Positions 22,901-35,169 of a stretch of DNA of 64,000 nt are shown here, piece by piece. Numbering within the stretch: position 1 is the stretch's first letter; every line of letters starts with the position of its first letter. The position numbers and the translations under genes were made by a program. Origin of the DNA: Myxocyprinus asiaticus (lineage: Eukaryota > Chordata > Actinopteri > Cypriniformes > Catostomidae). Where the stretch lies: assembly GCF_019703515.2 (NCBI RefSeq), contig NC_059358.1:47713094-47777093 (forward strand). Direction: 5' to 3'. The notes below the pieces were generated by a model. It was not told the origin of the DNA. It ran no database searches and was given only the letters and a program-made list of their open reading frames with translations.

Positions 22901-23460
22901 TATATACTTAAAGGCCCTCAAATGCATGCACCCCAGTAATTGATAAATTGAATAATTAAGTGCCTTCAGAGACTGTAGATGGAGGTAGGATGAAAATAAG
23001 GTGCCTTTCAAACTGTTCTGAGACCAGACTTGCTCAGAACTGCAGCAGTAAGAACAAGCTGAAGACAGTGTTCAGAAGAGGCAGTGGAGGATCTGAGGGA
23101 GGTACACATGGTTGTGATGTGGCTGTCATAAGTGGTTCTGTATGTCGGTTTGAAAATAGGTCAAGACTGAAGTTTGGATGTTTGCTAGACCATTCATGTA
23201 AATGCTGAGCACGGAGCTGCCAGATAGCGCCAGTTAAACCCACGCTCTTTATCTATGCTACTATTCACTGCTTTTCTCTTTGCTCTCCCTTTCCATTGTT
23301 TTTTTTTTTTTTTTTTTACCATACTTGCTCTACATTCAGACCACTGTTTTTTTAAACCCCTGAGTCATTCCTAACTCTAGTCTCAATATAATCAAAGTGT
23401 ATGTGGCTTGAACAGTTCACTCAAAAATGAAACTCTTGGTTATATTCCAAGTATTCTCAA
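22901..23460. other. unassigned sequence
   Basis: Contains a T run at about 23300-23318; otherwise unremarkable. Confidence 0.4.
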
Positions 23461-23461
23461 G

Positions 23462-23600
23462 CCACTGGTGCTCAAACCTGTTTCTGTAGGTCTACCTTCC
23501 TGCAGAGTTTAGCTCCAATCCTAATGAACACCTGAGCCTGCTAGATCCTGGCATTCCCTTGTTTTGGATGGGTTGGGGTAGATATTGGGGCATTTGGTGT
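23462..23600. repeat. common cyprinid interspersed repeat fragment
   Basis: CTACCTTCCTGCAGAGTTTAG and CTCCAATCCTAATGAACACC are blocks that I recognise from a widespread carp/zebrafish repeat. Ends are not definable here. Confidence 0.5.
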
Positions 23601-24134
23601 GTTTGTTCCAATGTGGAGGCAGTGAGCTCTTTTACGTTGATTTATATTTTACCACAGGTGTGTGGGGAGCGCATGGTAGATATCAGGGTGAGCGATGTGC
23701 ACTTGACATCACATAAGATGTAGGTCATGGCCAGACCTTGGAGGGGGGGGTTAGGTGACCACATGCCCTCCTGTGTTTTCCAAGCTCAGTGTTTTTACAG
23801 TCACTCATTTTACGCTCCCCATCTTTTCATGTGTCTTTTCATCCTCTTCAGTCTTCTCCCTTATGTAACTCATGACACAAGCAAGAGAATTAAAGAACCT
23901 TAATGCAGAGTGGTTATAATTTCAAGGCTCAGAAACATGTTCACATTCAAGGGGAAGCTGAAATAGGGTTTGCCACTTACAGTACCACTAGACAGGGTTG
24001 TGGACCATTCAGAATTTAATTGAGAGTGCAAATTAAATTCCAGTTTAATTCCTGAATTTGCATTGCAATAGAATTAATGTAGCAAACATGATGTAAAATT
24101 GCAATTCGAATTTGAATTTAAGGAAGTAGAATTA
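23601..24134. other. unassigned sequence
   Basis: About 530 bases; no feature recognised. Confidence 0.4.
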
Positions 24135-24142
24135 AAATGGAA

Positions 24143-24910
24143 CAGGGCTGTTTAACACGTTAATTTAGTTAATAATAAAAAAAAAAAAACTAACGCAATT
24201 AATCATGCCCCCTGACACATACGTAACTTCCACAATAAAAGTACGATTTTTCCCAATGTACAAGAAAATCTGTTTTTATGAGCCACGCCTCAACAAACCT
24301 CACAAGCAGCGTTGCCACAGAATGAGAACCGCTCACTGAGGAGGAAGCACAACAGAATACAGGAAACTTGAGATGCGATTTTCAAAGTTTCCACTACTTT
24401 TAACTTGACACAGCATCCTAAAACTGCAGCATTTATAACACTTAATAGCAGTGAGACGCTCGAAATGCATCCGTCTGAGGCACATGTACATAGAGCGACA
24501 GTTAAAAAAGTGCAGACAGGGCACAAGAACGTGTCCTGTGAGAACTGTACACACTGACGAACTCAGTGCAAAACAGATTGCTGTCAACTGTAGGCTTGTT
24601 CAATGATATGAGAATAAAACAAACAATATATTGAGTTCTTAAGCTACTTTTTGTATTTTCTTATCAATGGTTTATTCATCTGCTACAATAATGCAATTTA
24701 TTTCAAAATGAATTTCAATCCGTATTATATGTATTTATTATAGGCCCTACATAATATACAGTATTTATGCAATTATGCATTGTTTATATGAATTAACTTT
24801 ATTTGGGGGACTTTCTCAGCAAATAATGATGTATCTGATTAATTGCGATTAATTAATTGGCATGTTATGTAATGAATTAGGTTAAAATTTTGAATTGATT
24901 GACAGCCCTA
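24143..24910. mobile_element. non-autonomous hAT element with perfect 8-bp target duplication
   Basis: Left end CAGGGCTGTTTAACACG, right end GATTGACAGCCCTA (inverted AGGGCTGT). The 8 bases AAATGGAA occur directly outside both ends (24135-24142 and 24911-24918). The subterminal ACTAACGCAATTAATCATG and GATTAATTGCGATTAATTAA segments are also partly inverted. No transposase. 768 bases. Confidence 0.85.
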
Positions 24911-24918
24911 AAATGGAA

Positions 24919-27470
24919 TGAAATTCAAAGAATTCATATAAATGTGTTTAATTTATTATTATTATTATTATTTATATATATAATACATTTGACTTTTCAG
25001 TATAACATGAAACATGTTATCATACACATATGGGGTATTTCCAAAAACATTGCACTATGGAAAACAGTAGATTATTTTAAAACTGTAGGGATAATAATAT
25101 CTCATGAATTGAAAGCATGCCCATTCAAAAATTTAGAATTTTGCCCAACCCTGAAATGTACACTTTGAAGACGTTGTCTATGATCATTGAAATTATTCTT
25201 CCAGGCAAACTCTCTTTGTTCTTTGTAATTTTATTGTATATTTTATGTTAAAGGTGTTGTAAGCAATTTCAGGCATTTTGTTTGCTTCTGATATTTTGCT
25301 AAATTCAGTCACACGCCCTGTGGTTTCTGTGATTCCCCACAACATCTACTTCAGGTATATTTGAAAGACAGAAGGGACATTTTATGCCTACTATTCCAAA
25401 AAAAAAAAAAAAAAAAAAAAGTAAATAAAGAAAGAAAAATGGCCCCTTTAATATTAGTTATTTTAAGTAAAACTATGTATCGATCAAAAACCTGAAGGTT
25501 CAAGTCTCTCTTCCTTACATAAAACATAAAATCTCCTCCACAAGTGCGCTGGTGTGCTGGTGATGTGTGTGTGTGGTTGCTCTTACTTTCCAAGAGACTT
25601 TATAAAGGCCAGAACCTTCCTCAACCTTCTTCTAAACATGCACCACTCGAATCTCCTCCAGCTCCAGACACCCATCAGCCACTCATGCAGGATCTCATTA
25701 GAGCTTTTACTCCAGACACTGGACTCAGCAGTCTGAGCTGGAGTGCACATTAATATTTCAGTATCTCCTGTCCAGGATTTCGGAGCTGAATGCATCTCTT
25801 TCTGTCCTCCATCTCTGAAAGCCTCTCCACTTAGTCTTTCCATTCTCATTCCCCCAGCCACCCTCCCAACTCTCTCTCTGTCTCTTTCTGATTCTTCGTT
25901 GTACTCGTTCACTATCAGATTCTTAATTAAAGTGACTTAACTGGGGTCTTTTTGTTTCGAGAAATGACTTGCAACTTGTTTTCCAGCCATTGATCTTCGG
26001 AGAGGGGATCTTCACCCAATATTCTATGTCCATTCTCTACTCCTGAAATCCGCAAGCTGGTGTCATAGAATCATGTTACTATACTTACATAATTGCAAAA
26101 GGATTTCTACATGGCTTATTGTACATAATGCGGCAGTTTCCTGGTGAAATAAACACTTGAGGTGCTACAACAACGACTTATTTACTTTCACACAAATCAC
26201 GAGGAAAACAGCAGCTTATCAGTTAATAAACACTTACTTTTCACCCTGTTTCTCACACAATGCTATCTTATCACATCTAAAGTAAGTAGTAAGCACTGTC
26301 TTTCTTACCGCAGTAAAATAAATTGAAATGGAACCGCTGGAACTGCATGCATATGTAGTTCACCTTAAAAAGGGGAACATATATTTAAAGAACTGATGGA
26401 CATGGACACATGTTGCGCTTCCCACAAGTCATGTATTAAAAGAGTGAGTGAGCATTCAGTTATACACAAAACAATGCACATGAAATGTATATCAACTTAC
26501 ATATAACAACACTGTATCCTGATAAGTAACAAATCAATCAAAGACAAAGTAGCTTACACAAGATGGGCATTAATTTGTATATACATTTTACATTCTCTAA
26601 TGTACTCAATATATAGGACAGCTCGTATGAGAATGAATGGCAAAACAGTCAAATACAAAATAACTCATGTGAAATGTGCACCAACATGTATTTAACATTT
26701 CATTCTCTTAGATATACACAAATAACTTTCTCTGGGATGTATGTGTAGTCATTCCACATTCATTATGTATCACAATATATATTGCAAACATGATATTACC
26801 TTGCCAACAATAATGTTCAGTTATCACAGTATTATAACACTTTACACATTATCATTAATCAGTTTTATTGTGTACAGTAGCCTATATAAAGATCATTAAA
26901 AGCCGTTTGCTTAGCAACGTTTTTTTCAAAACACTGTTCTGCAAATGTTCCCACCTTGAGAGCGATATATCCCTCTATCAGACTGGAAAGAGTGCTGTTT
27001 TCCATATACACGAAACGGATCCCCTCTCCTCCCACTATTTGCAGAGGGACACCCAAGGGACACCCAAGGGACTCGCGCGAGGATGGGGCGGAGCGCGGAT
27101 ATTTTAGGAGGATTTGTCGGCGGCCCAGCGTTGCGTGTCTCAGCCAGGGCTGGGAGCATGCTGACACAGAGCTCGCTGAGATTGATTGTGAGCACATGAA
27201 AACTTGAAACACTTCACTTTCGTTTTCAATTTGAATAAACAACTACACTCCGCTGCATCCATAGTAACACAGCTCACTCATCTGCCATCACCTCGACACG
27301 TGTCCTCAATGCCATGGTGGTTTGTTAGAGCGCATGCTCATTAGCTGACACAGCAACACACATAAAAGTAACAACATAAGAACATAATACATTTTAAAAT
27401 GCATTCTACTTAATTAATATTATTGTTTTAGCAATAAATATGTAATCCAAGTAACTTAATTTTATTAATG
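24919..27470. other. unassigned sequence with A-rich run
   Basis: About 2.5 kb without a supported gene. Contains an ATT trinucleotide run near 24958-24975, an A run at 25398-25420 and a GC-richer patch at 26930-27200. Open frames in the patch (up to 125 codons, overlapping on both strands) show no motif. Confidence 0.4.
25398..25420. repeat. poly-A run
   Basis: About 23 consecutive A. Confidence 0.9.
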
Positions 27471-27562
27471 TGTATAATTTTGTTAAGTAACACATTACAT
27501 TACTGTGTTACCGCAAAATGTAATCAGATTACAATAACATTTGTACACGTTACACCCAGCAC
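27471..27562. mobile_element. right end of an unclassified DNA transposon
   Basis: AAGTAACACATTACATTACTGTGTTACC...TAATCAGATTACAATAACATTTGTACACGTTACACCCAGCACTG resembles the end of a frequent fish repeat whose terminus reads CAGTG-TGGGTGTAACG. The matching left end was not found. Confidence 0.4.
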
Positions 27563-28308
27563 TGGTTACTGGTGCTGCCGCCGCTCTAACGTTATTGGTG
27601 GACTGCACAACTGGCCATAGTAGTGTTTGAAATTCTGTTTACAGATGATACTGCAGATAAAAAGATATCATACTAATTTGACAAGAAAAAATGCACATTC
27701 AGCAGGGGAGAACGTTTTATATATCCTGCAGCAGTGCTTAATGCACCGTATCATTAAACAAGACGAACGTTATATCAATATATGAATCAAACTCACTCAG
27801 AATGTCACTTCACGCGACTCATAGAAGAGGCGCTGACAGCACACAGAAATGACAGTTTCAGAGTTTGTTCTTATTTACATGATCTGCTTCCTTATTATTT
27901 TAACTTTAATAAAGGATGCATTAAAGATGTAACGCCGGGGTGTTCCTATAAGACGCGAGCATGCAGGTTTTGTTTAAACGGAACGGCAGCTTCAGCTCTG
28001 CTTTATTTCACAACGAGAGTGCTTCTGTATTTACATATTTTTTTTTTTTAAATAAATATTTTTTAAATAAATATTTATTTATATATAATTACCTCATACT
28101 TTGCGATCTACATCACCTGAGGCTGTTTGGAAAGTTTGGAGTGTGTCTGGACTGTGAGCTGTGTCTTCTTCCTCAATCAGGCGTGAGCTGCAGTGCTCCT
28201 CTCGTGCACCATCTTTAGTTTCATATGATCTCATGTTACGTTAAATGAGATCAAATGACTATTGGACAAAGAAGATTTTTGTCGACTAATCGTTTCAGCC
28301 CTATCCCT
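27563..28308. mobile_element. probable hAT relic, right end preserved
   Basis: Ends GTCGACTAATCGTTTCAGCCCTA at 28280-28304, the inverse of the TAGGGCTGAAACG terminus seen on many fish hAT repeats. The left end is not recognisable. Weak open frames inside have no hAT motif. Confidence 0.5.
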
Positions 28309-28330
28309 GAGTTGCAATCAGAATTGTATT

Positions 28331-28335
<5 letters not shown>

Positions 28336-28378
<43 letters not shown>
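28336..28378. repeat. (TA)n microsatellite
   Basis: TA run directly beside the left end of the Tc1 element; likely its insertion target. Confidence 0.9.
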
Positions 28379-28381
<3 letters not shown>

Positions 28382-28583
28382 GTGCATCTCAATAAATTAG
28401 AATGTCGTGGACAAGTTCATTTATTTCAGTAATTCAACTCAAATTGTGAAACTTGTGTATTAAATAAATATAATGCACACAGACTGAAGTAGTTTAAGTC
28501 TTTGGTTCTTTTAATTGTGATGATTTTGGCTCACATTTAACAAAAACCCACCAATTCACTATCTCAAAAAATTAGAATATGGT
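28379..28583. repeat. left terminal inverted repeat of the Tc1 element
   Basis: Pairs with 29755-29961. Contains TTTCAGTAATTCAACTCAAA near the outer end and CCACCAATTCACTATCTCAA near the inner end. Confidence 0.9.
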
Positions 28584-28677
28584 GACATGCCAATCAGCTA
28601 ATCAACTCAAAACACCTGCAAAGGTTTCCTGAGCCTTCAAAATGGTCTCTCAGTTTGGTTCACTAGGCTACACAATC

Positions 28678-29781
28678 ATGGGGAAGACTGCTGATCTGAC
28701 AGTTGTCCAGAAGACAATCACTGACACCCTTCACAAGGAGGTTAAGCCACAAACATTCATTGCCAAAGAAGCTGGCTGTTCACAGAGTGCTGTATCCAAG
28801 CATGTTAACAGAAAGTTGAGTGGAAGGAAAAAATGTGGAAGAAAAAGATGCACAACCAACCGAGAGAACCGCAGCCTTATGAGGATTGTCAAGCAAAATC
28901 GATTCAAGAATTTGGGTGAACTTCACAAGGAATGGACTGAGGCTGGGTTCAAGGCATCAAGAGCCACCACACACAGACGTGTCAAGGAATTTGGCTACAG
29001 TTGTCGTATTCCTCTTGTTAAGCCACTCCTGAACCACAGACAATGTCAGAGGCGTCTTACCTGGGCTAAGGAGAAGAAGAATTGGACTGTTGCCCAGTGG
29101 TCCAAAGTCCTCTTTTCAGATGAGAGCAAGTTTTGTATTTCATTTAGAAACCAAGGTCCTAGAGTCTGGAGGAAGGGTGGAGAAGCTCATAGCCCAAGTT
29201 GCTTGAAGTCCAATGTTAAGTTTCCACAGTCTGTGATGATTTGGGGTGCAATGTCTGCTGGTGTTGGTCCATTAAGTTTTTTGAAAACCAAAGTCACTGC
29301 ACCCATTTACCAAGAAATTTTGGAGCACTTCATGCTTCCTTCTGCTGACCAGCTTTTTAAAGATGCTGATTTCATTTTCCAGCAGGGTTTGGCACCTGCC
29401 CACACTGCCAAAAGCACCAAAAGTTGGTTAAATGACCACGGTGTTGGTGTGCTTGACTGGCCAGCAAACTCACCAGACCTGAACCCCATAGAGAATCTAT
29501 GGGGTATTGTCAAGAGGAAAATGAGAAACAAGAGACCAAAAAATGCAGATGAGCTGAAGGCCACTGTCAAAGAAACCTGGGCTTCCATACCACCTCAGCA
29601 GTGCCACAAACTGATCACCTCCATGCCACGCCGAATTGAGGCAGTAATTAAAGCAAAAAGTAGCCCCTACCAAGTATTGAGTACATATACAGTAAATGAA
29701 CATACTTTCCAGAAGGCCAACAATTCACTAAAAATGTTTTTTTTTATTGGTCTTGTGATGTATTCTAATTTTTTGAGATAG
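28678..29781 (+). CDS. Tc1 (DD34E) transposase with mutated catalytic residue
   Basis: An uninterrupted frame begins at ATG 28642; the family start MGKT is the ATG at 28678 (codon 13 of the longer frame) and is the better start. Order: paired-like helix-turn-helix DNA-binding region (first ~110 residues, with AKEAGCSQSAVSKHV and a basic GRKKCGRKR stretch), then the DDE domain. Numbering from 28642, the first aspartate is D160 in LFSDESKF and the glutamate is E284 in NPIENLWG. The expected second aspartate is glycine, G249, codon GGT at 29386-29388 in FQQGLAPAHTAK, exactly 34 residues before E284. The C-terminus runs into the right inverted repeat, about 40 codons past the usual end. It can still be made as a protein and may bind ends, but should not cut DNA. 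Confidence 0.9.
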   Translation: MGKTADLTVVQKTITDTLHKEVKPQTFIAKEAGCSQSAVSKHVNRKLSGRKKCGRKRCTTNRENRSLMRIVKQNRFKNLGELHKEWTEAGFKASRATTHRRVKEFGYSCRIPLVKPLLNHRQCQRRLTWAKEKKNWTVAQWSKVLFSDESKFCISFRNQGPRVWRKGGEAHSPSCLKSNVKFPQSVMIWGAMSAGVGPLSFLKTKVTAPIYQEILEHFMLPSADQLFKDADFIFQQGLAPAHTAKSTKSWLNDHGVGVLDWPANSPDLNPIENLWGIVKRKMRNKRPKNADELKATVKETWASIPPQQCHKLITSMPRRIEAVIKAKSSPYQVLSTYTVNEHTFQKANNSLKMFFFIGLVMYSNFLR

Positions 29782-29961
29782 TGAATTGGTGGGTTTTTGT
29801 TAAATGTGAGCCAAAATCATCACAATTAAAAGAACCAAAGACTTAAACTGCTTCAGTCTGTGTGCACTGAATTTATTTAATACACGAGTTTCACAATTTG
29901 AGTTGAATTACTGAAATAAATGAACTTTTCCACAACATTCTAATTTATTGAGATGCACCTG
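29755..29961. repeat. right terminal inverted repeat of the Tc1 element
   Basis: Inverse of 28379-28583; overlaps the last codons of the transposase frame. Confidence 0.9.
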
Positions 29962-29963
29962 TA

Positions 29964-31505
29964 TATATATATGTACACATGCCCATAGCCAGGGGAATGC
30001 AAACAGCATTCCCCATCTTTCACACACTCCGCCCATGTTGGGGACACATCTGTTTGCATTTTTCTTTGCAATTTAACTGGAAAAGAGCATGAGCTGCTTA
30101 ACAGCAGAGCATGTTCATGAGAGAACATCATCGCCTGCTATCACTGAACACCACTGATAACAGCCGCAAAGAGCACTCATTAAAACAAACTCCAGTACTG
30201 GAATGCCACTTACAATCATACACATGAACAAAATGGAAACTCCTGCTGAAGAACTGGAGATGTTTCTTCTGCATTAGACACTTACCTGACAAAATAGTAT
30301 TTCAAAAAGTGGTGGGGACAAAATTGGCGAAGGCAAAAGTGATAGGGATATGTCACACCGTCCCACTCATAAAATATGCCTATGTCAGTTGTGTTGATAT
30401 AAAACTCAATAGAGCATTAACCTTTAAAACCTCATCTGTTTGGAAGAACATTGACTCACACAACTGACACAACTGTGCCTGATAATGTACAACACTAAAC
30501 TGATCTCTTTCTTTTTCACTATCTATTATTAATATATATTACAGCACTTTCTGCCTCCATTACAATTTTGTCAATGAGGTGACTTTAATGAGCAGTGTGT
30601 TTCAAAATCTTTTCTTGTCTCTAACTACTTTAGCCATTTTTCAGTGATCTATCCAAATTCCATTGTTTTTGGCAAATCCCTACCTCTTGCATTCTTCTTG
30701 AGTAAATCCCAGCCCCTCCCCCAACCTAAACTCACCTGTGTCACTTCCATGGGGAAGGGAAACAATTTGATAGTAAAAAAATGGCTGCTATGGCAACAAG
30801 AACCCTCCCTTTCCCATGGGTCTCCTTAGCAACCGGTCGCTTAGTACAGTGTGCCAAGTGTGCATATGTGTGTGTATTAGTTACTACTCACCATAGCGTG
30901 ACAGGGGCATGTCATATATGTGTGTCCAGGCCTGAATATGGCTTTAAAGAATTTTAACTTTATTTATTAATGAAAGCTGACCTAAAACACTATGACTGTG
31001 TCATCACTTGCATGCTTACAGTATGTGCTAAACATGCAATGATTTTTGCATTGATATACAGAGTACGGCACACACATCATCATGTTGGCATGTCTACAAA
31101 TGGATGTTTACATTCCGAAGAACGACTAAAAAGACGATTCTGTAAATCTTGCATGGCGAACATGCATCTCTTTTTCTTTTTTTTCTTTTTTTTTGGTGGA
31201 ATTTAATTGTACAGTGTGAATGTATTAAATTGTGATTAGAAATGTGCAGTGACCTTTAGAATAGAGGAAATTAGATTCTTATTGCTGTGAATGAGATTAT
31301 GCAAAGTGCCGCTTGCATTTGTCTTATTGTTTCTTGTGTCCTTCTGTATTTAAAGGGGATGAGGGTTGTGATATAATAAAATCCATCTCCACCTGTCTAG
31401 AATAACAAGCTTTCGCTGTTGCGCACCCTCTCCGTGTTTATCTCATTTTCTTCCTCTGAATGCATTTACATGTTCTCCTCCCACCAATATCGCTTTGTGG
31501 CATGT
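29964..31505. other. unassigned sequence
   Basis: About 1.5 kb with no supported gene. A T-rich run lies at 31172-31194. Confidence 0.4.
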
Positions 31506-31508
31506 GGC

Positions 31509-31520
31509 ACCCCCCCCCCC

Positions 31521-31555
<35 letters not shown>
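31509..31555. repeat. C run plus (CA)n microsatellite
   Basis: About 15 C then ACACAC. Confidence 0.95.
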
Positions 31556-31557
<2 letters not shown>

Positions 31558-34428
31558 GGGAGTTGTGGGCCCCCTTCAGCTTAAGTCCCGGTAAGCGTCT
31601 GCGTTAATGCGGTTATGATTGTATCCTAAGTTTTAGATGTTGTAAATATGTTGATATTGAACATTTCAGTATCTACTGAATTAAATTTTTGTGAATACAA
31701 ATTATATCACCCTTAGCATATGGCAGTCATCGTGGAAAACGTGACACAAGTTGTGTTGTTGTTTGTGTGGGTGTGCCACTTGTGTACCTGCTATATTATT
31801 TCTCCATGGTTGGGATGAGAGGAGATTTCTGGAGACCATTTTCCTAAGAGATCCTCATGACATGATTGTAACGTGTTCTGGACAGATTTTGGGTGGGCCG
31901 TTGACAGGGGGATCCCAGGACGAACCCATGCCTGTTCTGTGGATTAGGTCGAGCCAAACTGGCACAGGGCTCTGGATTTTCCGGTCTCCTATCTGCCTCT
32001 CAGATGCTCGGCAAATCTGGTGACACTATTTATAACTAACTATTCCATGCTGGCTAGCACCCACACCCACGCACAGCCTCACTCGCCACAGCTCCTGCGG
32101 GAAACACAATACGGTCACAATCAACATACAGTCAGCCAAGAATCATCCGGCACTTCCATTACACTTTAAACAGACTCTGAATTATTATATGATATGGTTC
32201 CATGCAGTTCTGAGAACGAATTTTACAAGGTTTGTGGGCTTGATGTGGTTGTATTGTGTGCATTTGGTACCCAATTTAAACAATTTGATCTTAACCATAT
32301 TGCTTTATTATCATCTTTATTTGACATGACAGATTAAAGGGATCCTCCCCTCTTTTCACCATATTATTATTATAGTTGGCATATCTGAGTTAGAGGTTTA
32401 ACGATATATCGGTTTCCCCAAATTAATCTTTGCCGAAAGTTACTTTTGGAACTATCGTTATGAGCAGAAATTAAAGCAGATACTTTGCAGATAGGTTTTT
32501 GCTCCTTGGGCAGCGTTGGAGGGTTCTAGAGTATGACGACAACCTCTGGAGGTTAAATATAAACAAACACATTCAATTAATTTATTTTAAAAACTATCTG
32601 CCGATTAATCATTTTTGGCTTTTCCAATCACCCTAGTTATCAGTATCTGAAAAATCATGTACAGTTCAACCTCTAATCTCAACAGTAATTTTCTGTGGTC
32701 AAAAAATGTGCCCCCCACACTTGTCGTCTTACCCCTATTTCATGTTGTGCAAATCAGTGGGGCAGGCCAGAACATTGTGCCACACCTGTTTCTTCTGTCC
32801 CGTACATGTTTTGTTGGAAAAATTGTTAAATTGGTAAAAATACTGTAATGACAAGCAGAACTTCAAATAAAACACAGAGATTGGCTCAGAGCTGTACAAG
32901 ATGGCATGACTGAAACCCTCAGTGAGCGAGCATATGGCGACAATGGTAAGAAAAAAAATGGTGCGAAAGAAACCATAAAAGTCATGACTTGAGGAGTAAA
33001 TCAGTCCTCTTCTGACAAACCTGGTAAAATAAATGCCCAACATAGTAAGAGTATAGTCCTTAAAATAGTGTTTCAAGTAAAATGAATGAGTACATTCATT
33101 TCTGTGAGGTCTATAGTCCAATCTGTATATGTTTGAAATGGTTAGTGGGCAGCATGTTGGGTTGGGATAGGTGTAGATGGTTCGTGAACAGGTCAATGTA
33201 AAGAGTTCCAGCATATACAAAGAAGCAGGTTGGGTGTGGTTAGACCAGACAGATGGAAGGCAAATGGTGTCATGATGGTTGGGTCTCATAGTGCTTGTAA
33301 GTACCTTTGGGACACATTCCTTAGAGTAAAGACAGGATCAGAAACAAAGATGCATCAGCAATCAGTAGCGAACAGAACTGTAGAAGAGAGCTCTGATAGT
33401 GCACCATGGGAAATCCAACTGACCTAGCTATGGCAACCTACTTAATTGGAAGAAGGAAGGCAACCCAAACATGTTTAATCCCTGAGATTATGGCAACCTG
33501 CCCTTCGATAACAAAATGCAACAATGCAACTCTTCAACTTTGGATGTTGTTATGGTTAATGTACAGTTGTGCAGTTTATGGTCAGTTAAAAGTCCCTGGA
33601 AGTGTTTTAGTTGAGCAGCAGAAAGTGGAGATGTTGACTTTATAGTCTTTGACACAGCTTTTCTTCTCTTTTCTTCTCTTTCAGTTAGCTTACCAAGCGA
33701 CTCTTCGCTACTGGACAGGAAAATTTGGGGCTGTAAGAAAGTGTACAAGACATAAAATGCCTGAAAGAGACACTGAATGATGTCTGAGATTCACCTCTGC
33801 ATCCATGTTGTCTAAATGAACAACATATGTCATAATTGAACAGCCTTTTAACCATCATTAACTAGTCAACACAAAATCACGGTTGTCAGTGTCAGATGTT
33901 AGTGACTCTAATCAGTGCAATATTTGCCTAGGCAGGGAGTTATTCACCCAATTTAATATCAGGTTTAATCTTGAATTATTTAGGATTACCCAAGATAATT
34001 ATTTGGGATATTAAGGAGCGAAAGGGATTAGCAATTATTGTCAGTTTCTAGCTGTGTTAGCAAATGGGCATCTCAAATTTACCCTGTTTGACTGCAGCCT
34101 CATAATACAGTGATGGAAAGAAGTTTGAGTAGCTGGTTAAGCAAATGAAGCAAGTCAGATTCAAACTTGTATTTTCCACATGTGCACCACAGCGTAATGT
34201 GTCAGAGCATGTGTGCTAACCGCGCAGTTTTGTATTCATGGTTAAAATAATCAGGATGTCAAACCTGACATGCATGGTCATTTGTTCAATTGATATTCAC
34301 AAAGAATGAAAAATGTCTTGATTTTGGCTAAATGTTTTTAAGACTTCAAAAATGCTTTACAACTTGTCTTGCTTTAACAATCAGTCTTTGTAAGCAATTA
34401 CCAGTGTTGAGAAAGCAACTTACAGAAT
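31556..34428. other. unassigned sequence, 2.9 kb
   Basis: Mostly unique-looking, AT-rich DNA. The longest frame (32735-33289, minus, about 184 codons) shows no motif and its composition does not look coding. Confidence 0.4.
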
Positions 34429-34436
34429 GTATCAAG

Positions 34437-35161
34437 TAGGGATGTTAATGAACATTGGCTGATCGATTAATCATCATTAATAATTTAATCGATTAAGCTT
34501 ATCAATCGCTGATTTATTTTATTTTTTTTAGCACACATGCATTCAGTAATCATGCGAGCAGAAGAGAACATAAAAAGAATGTTTGTCTAAACGGTCATCC
34601 GCTGCTAGAGGATGCACTTTCTGCTGCTTGCGCACTGTATGTCTTGGCACGTCTGCAGCACAAGTGCATCGTTAACTTACATACTTGTAAAGACAAAGGG
34701 GGCTCAGTGTAATCATGGAGCGTTTCTCAATAAATTAGCATTATTGCATAAACCATGATAGTGTGTTAAGGTACAGTTATGTCAGTGCTTACCTGGGAGA
34801 GCATGCAGGTACACTCCCAGGTATATACTAAGATCCACAATGTTCAGTTTTAATGATCTCGAATCTTCTATACAAGTTATTATTAACAGTAATACATTAA
34901 CAGTAAATTAACAATTTACAACTTAAACACAGCCTAAATGTATTAAAATACACTGAACTGAAAATATAACATGAGGAAAATACCAATACTCACATTTCTG
35001 AAGTGTATTTATTTAAATAATATTTACAGTAAGCTACATGCACATATTATTTGGACTCCTCCATGTGCTTTTTGAGGTATTAACATTAAAAATTAATTGA
35101 TTAATTGATTGTTATTTCCATGACAAATGAATATGAAAATTTCGGAAAACTGACATCCCTA
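34437..35161. mobile_element. non-autonomous hAT-like element
   Basis: Left end TAGGGATGTTAATG, right end TGACATCCCTA (inverted TAGGGATGT with one mismatch). The flanking 8 bases are GTATCAAG (34429-34436) and GGATCAAG (35162-35169), seven of eight identical. Subterminal ATCGATTAATCA and ATTAATTGATTAATTGATT words occur near each end. 725 bases, no transposase. Confidence 0.75.
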
Positions 35162-35169
35162 GGATCAAG

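Larger units (their letters stand above)
28379..29961 (+). mobile_element. Tc1 transposon, structurally complete
   Basis: 1583 bases with terminal inverted repeats of about 205 bases (28379-28583 and about 29755-29961). The left begins CAGGTGCATCTCAATAAATT and the right ends AATTTATTGAGATGCACCTG. Both are bounded by TA (28377-28378, 29962-29963). The inverted arms differ at only a few positions, such as TGTCGTGGACAAG against CTTTTCCACAACA, so the insertion looks fairly recent. A single transposase gene lies between. Confidence 0.95.

Noticed and set aside
25544..25940. Overlapping open frames on both strands near 25.6 kb
   Set aside because: No recognisable domain on either strand; serine/proline-rich and basic reads are typical of pyrimidine-rich DNA.
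26865..27242. Small gene in the GC-richer patch
   Set aside because: Open frames overlap on both strands, none has a motif, and no splice or promoter context supports a gene.
32735..33289. 184-codon minus-strand open frame
   Set aside because: No motif, start context or repeat relation; amino-acid composition looks like translated non-coding DNA. No homologue comes to mind.
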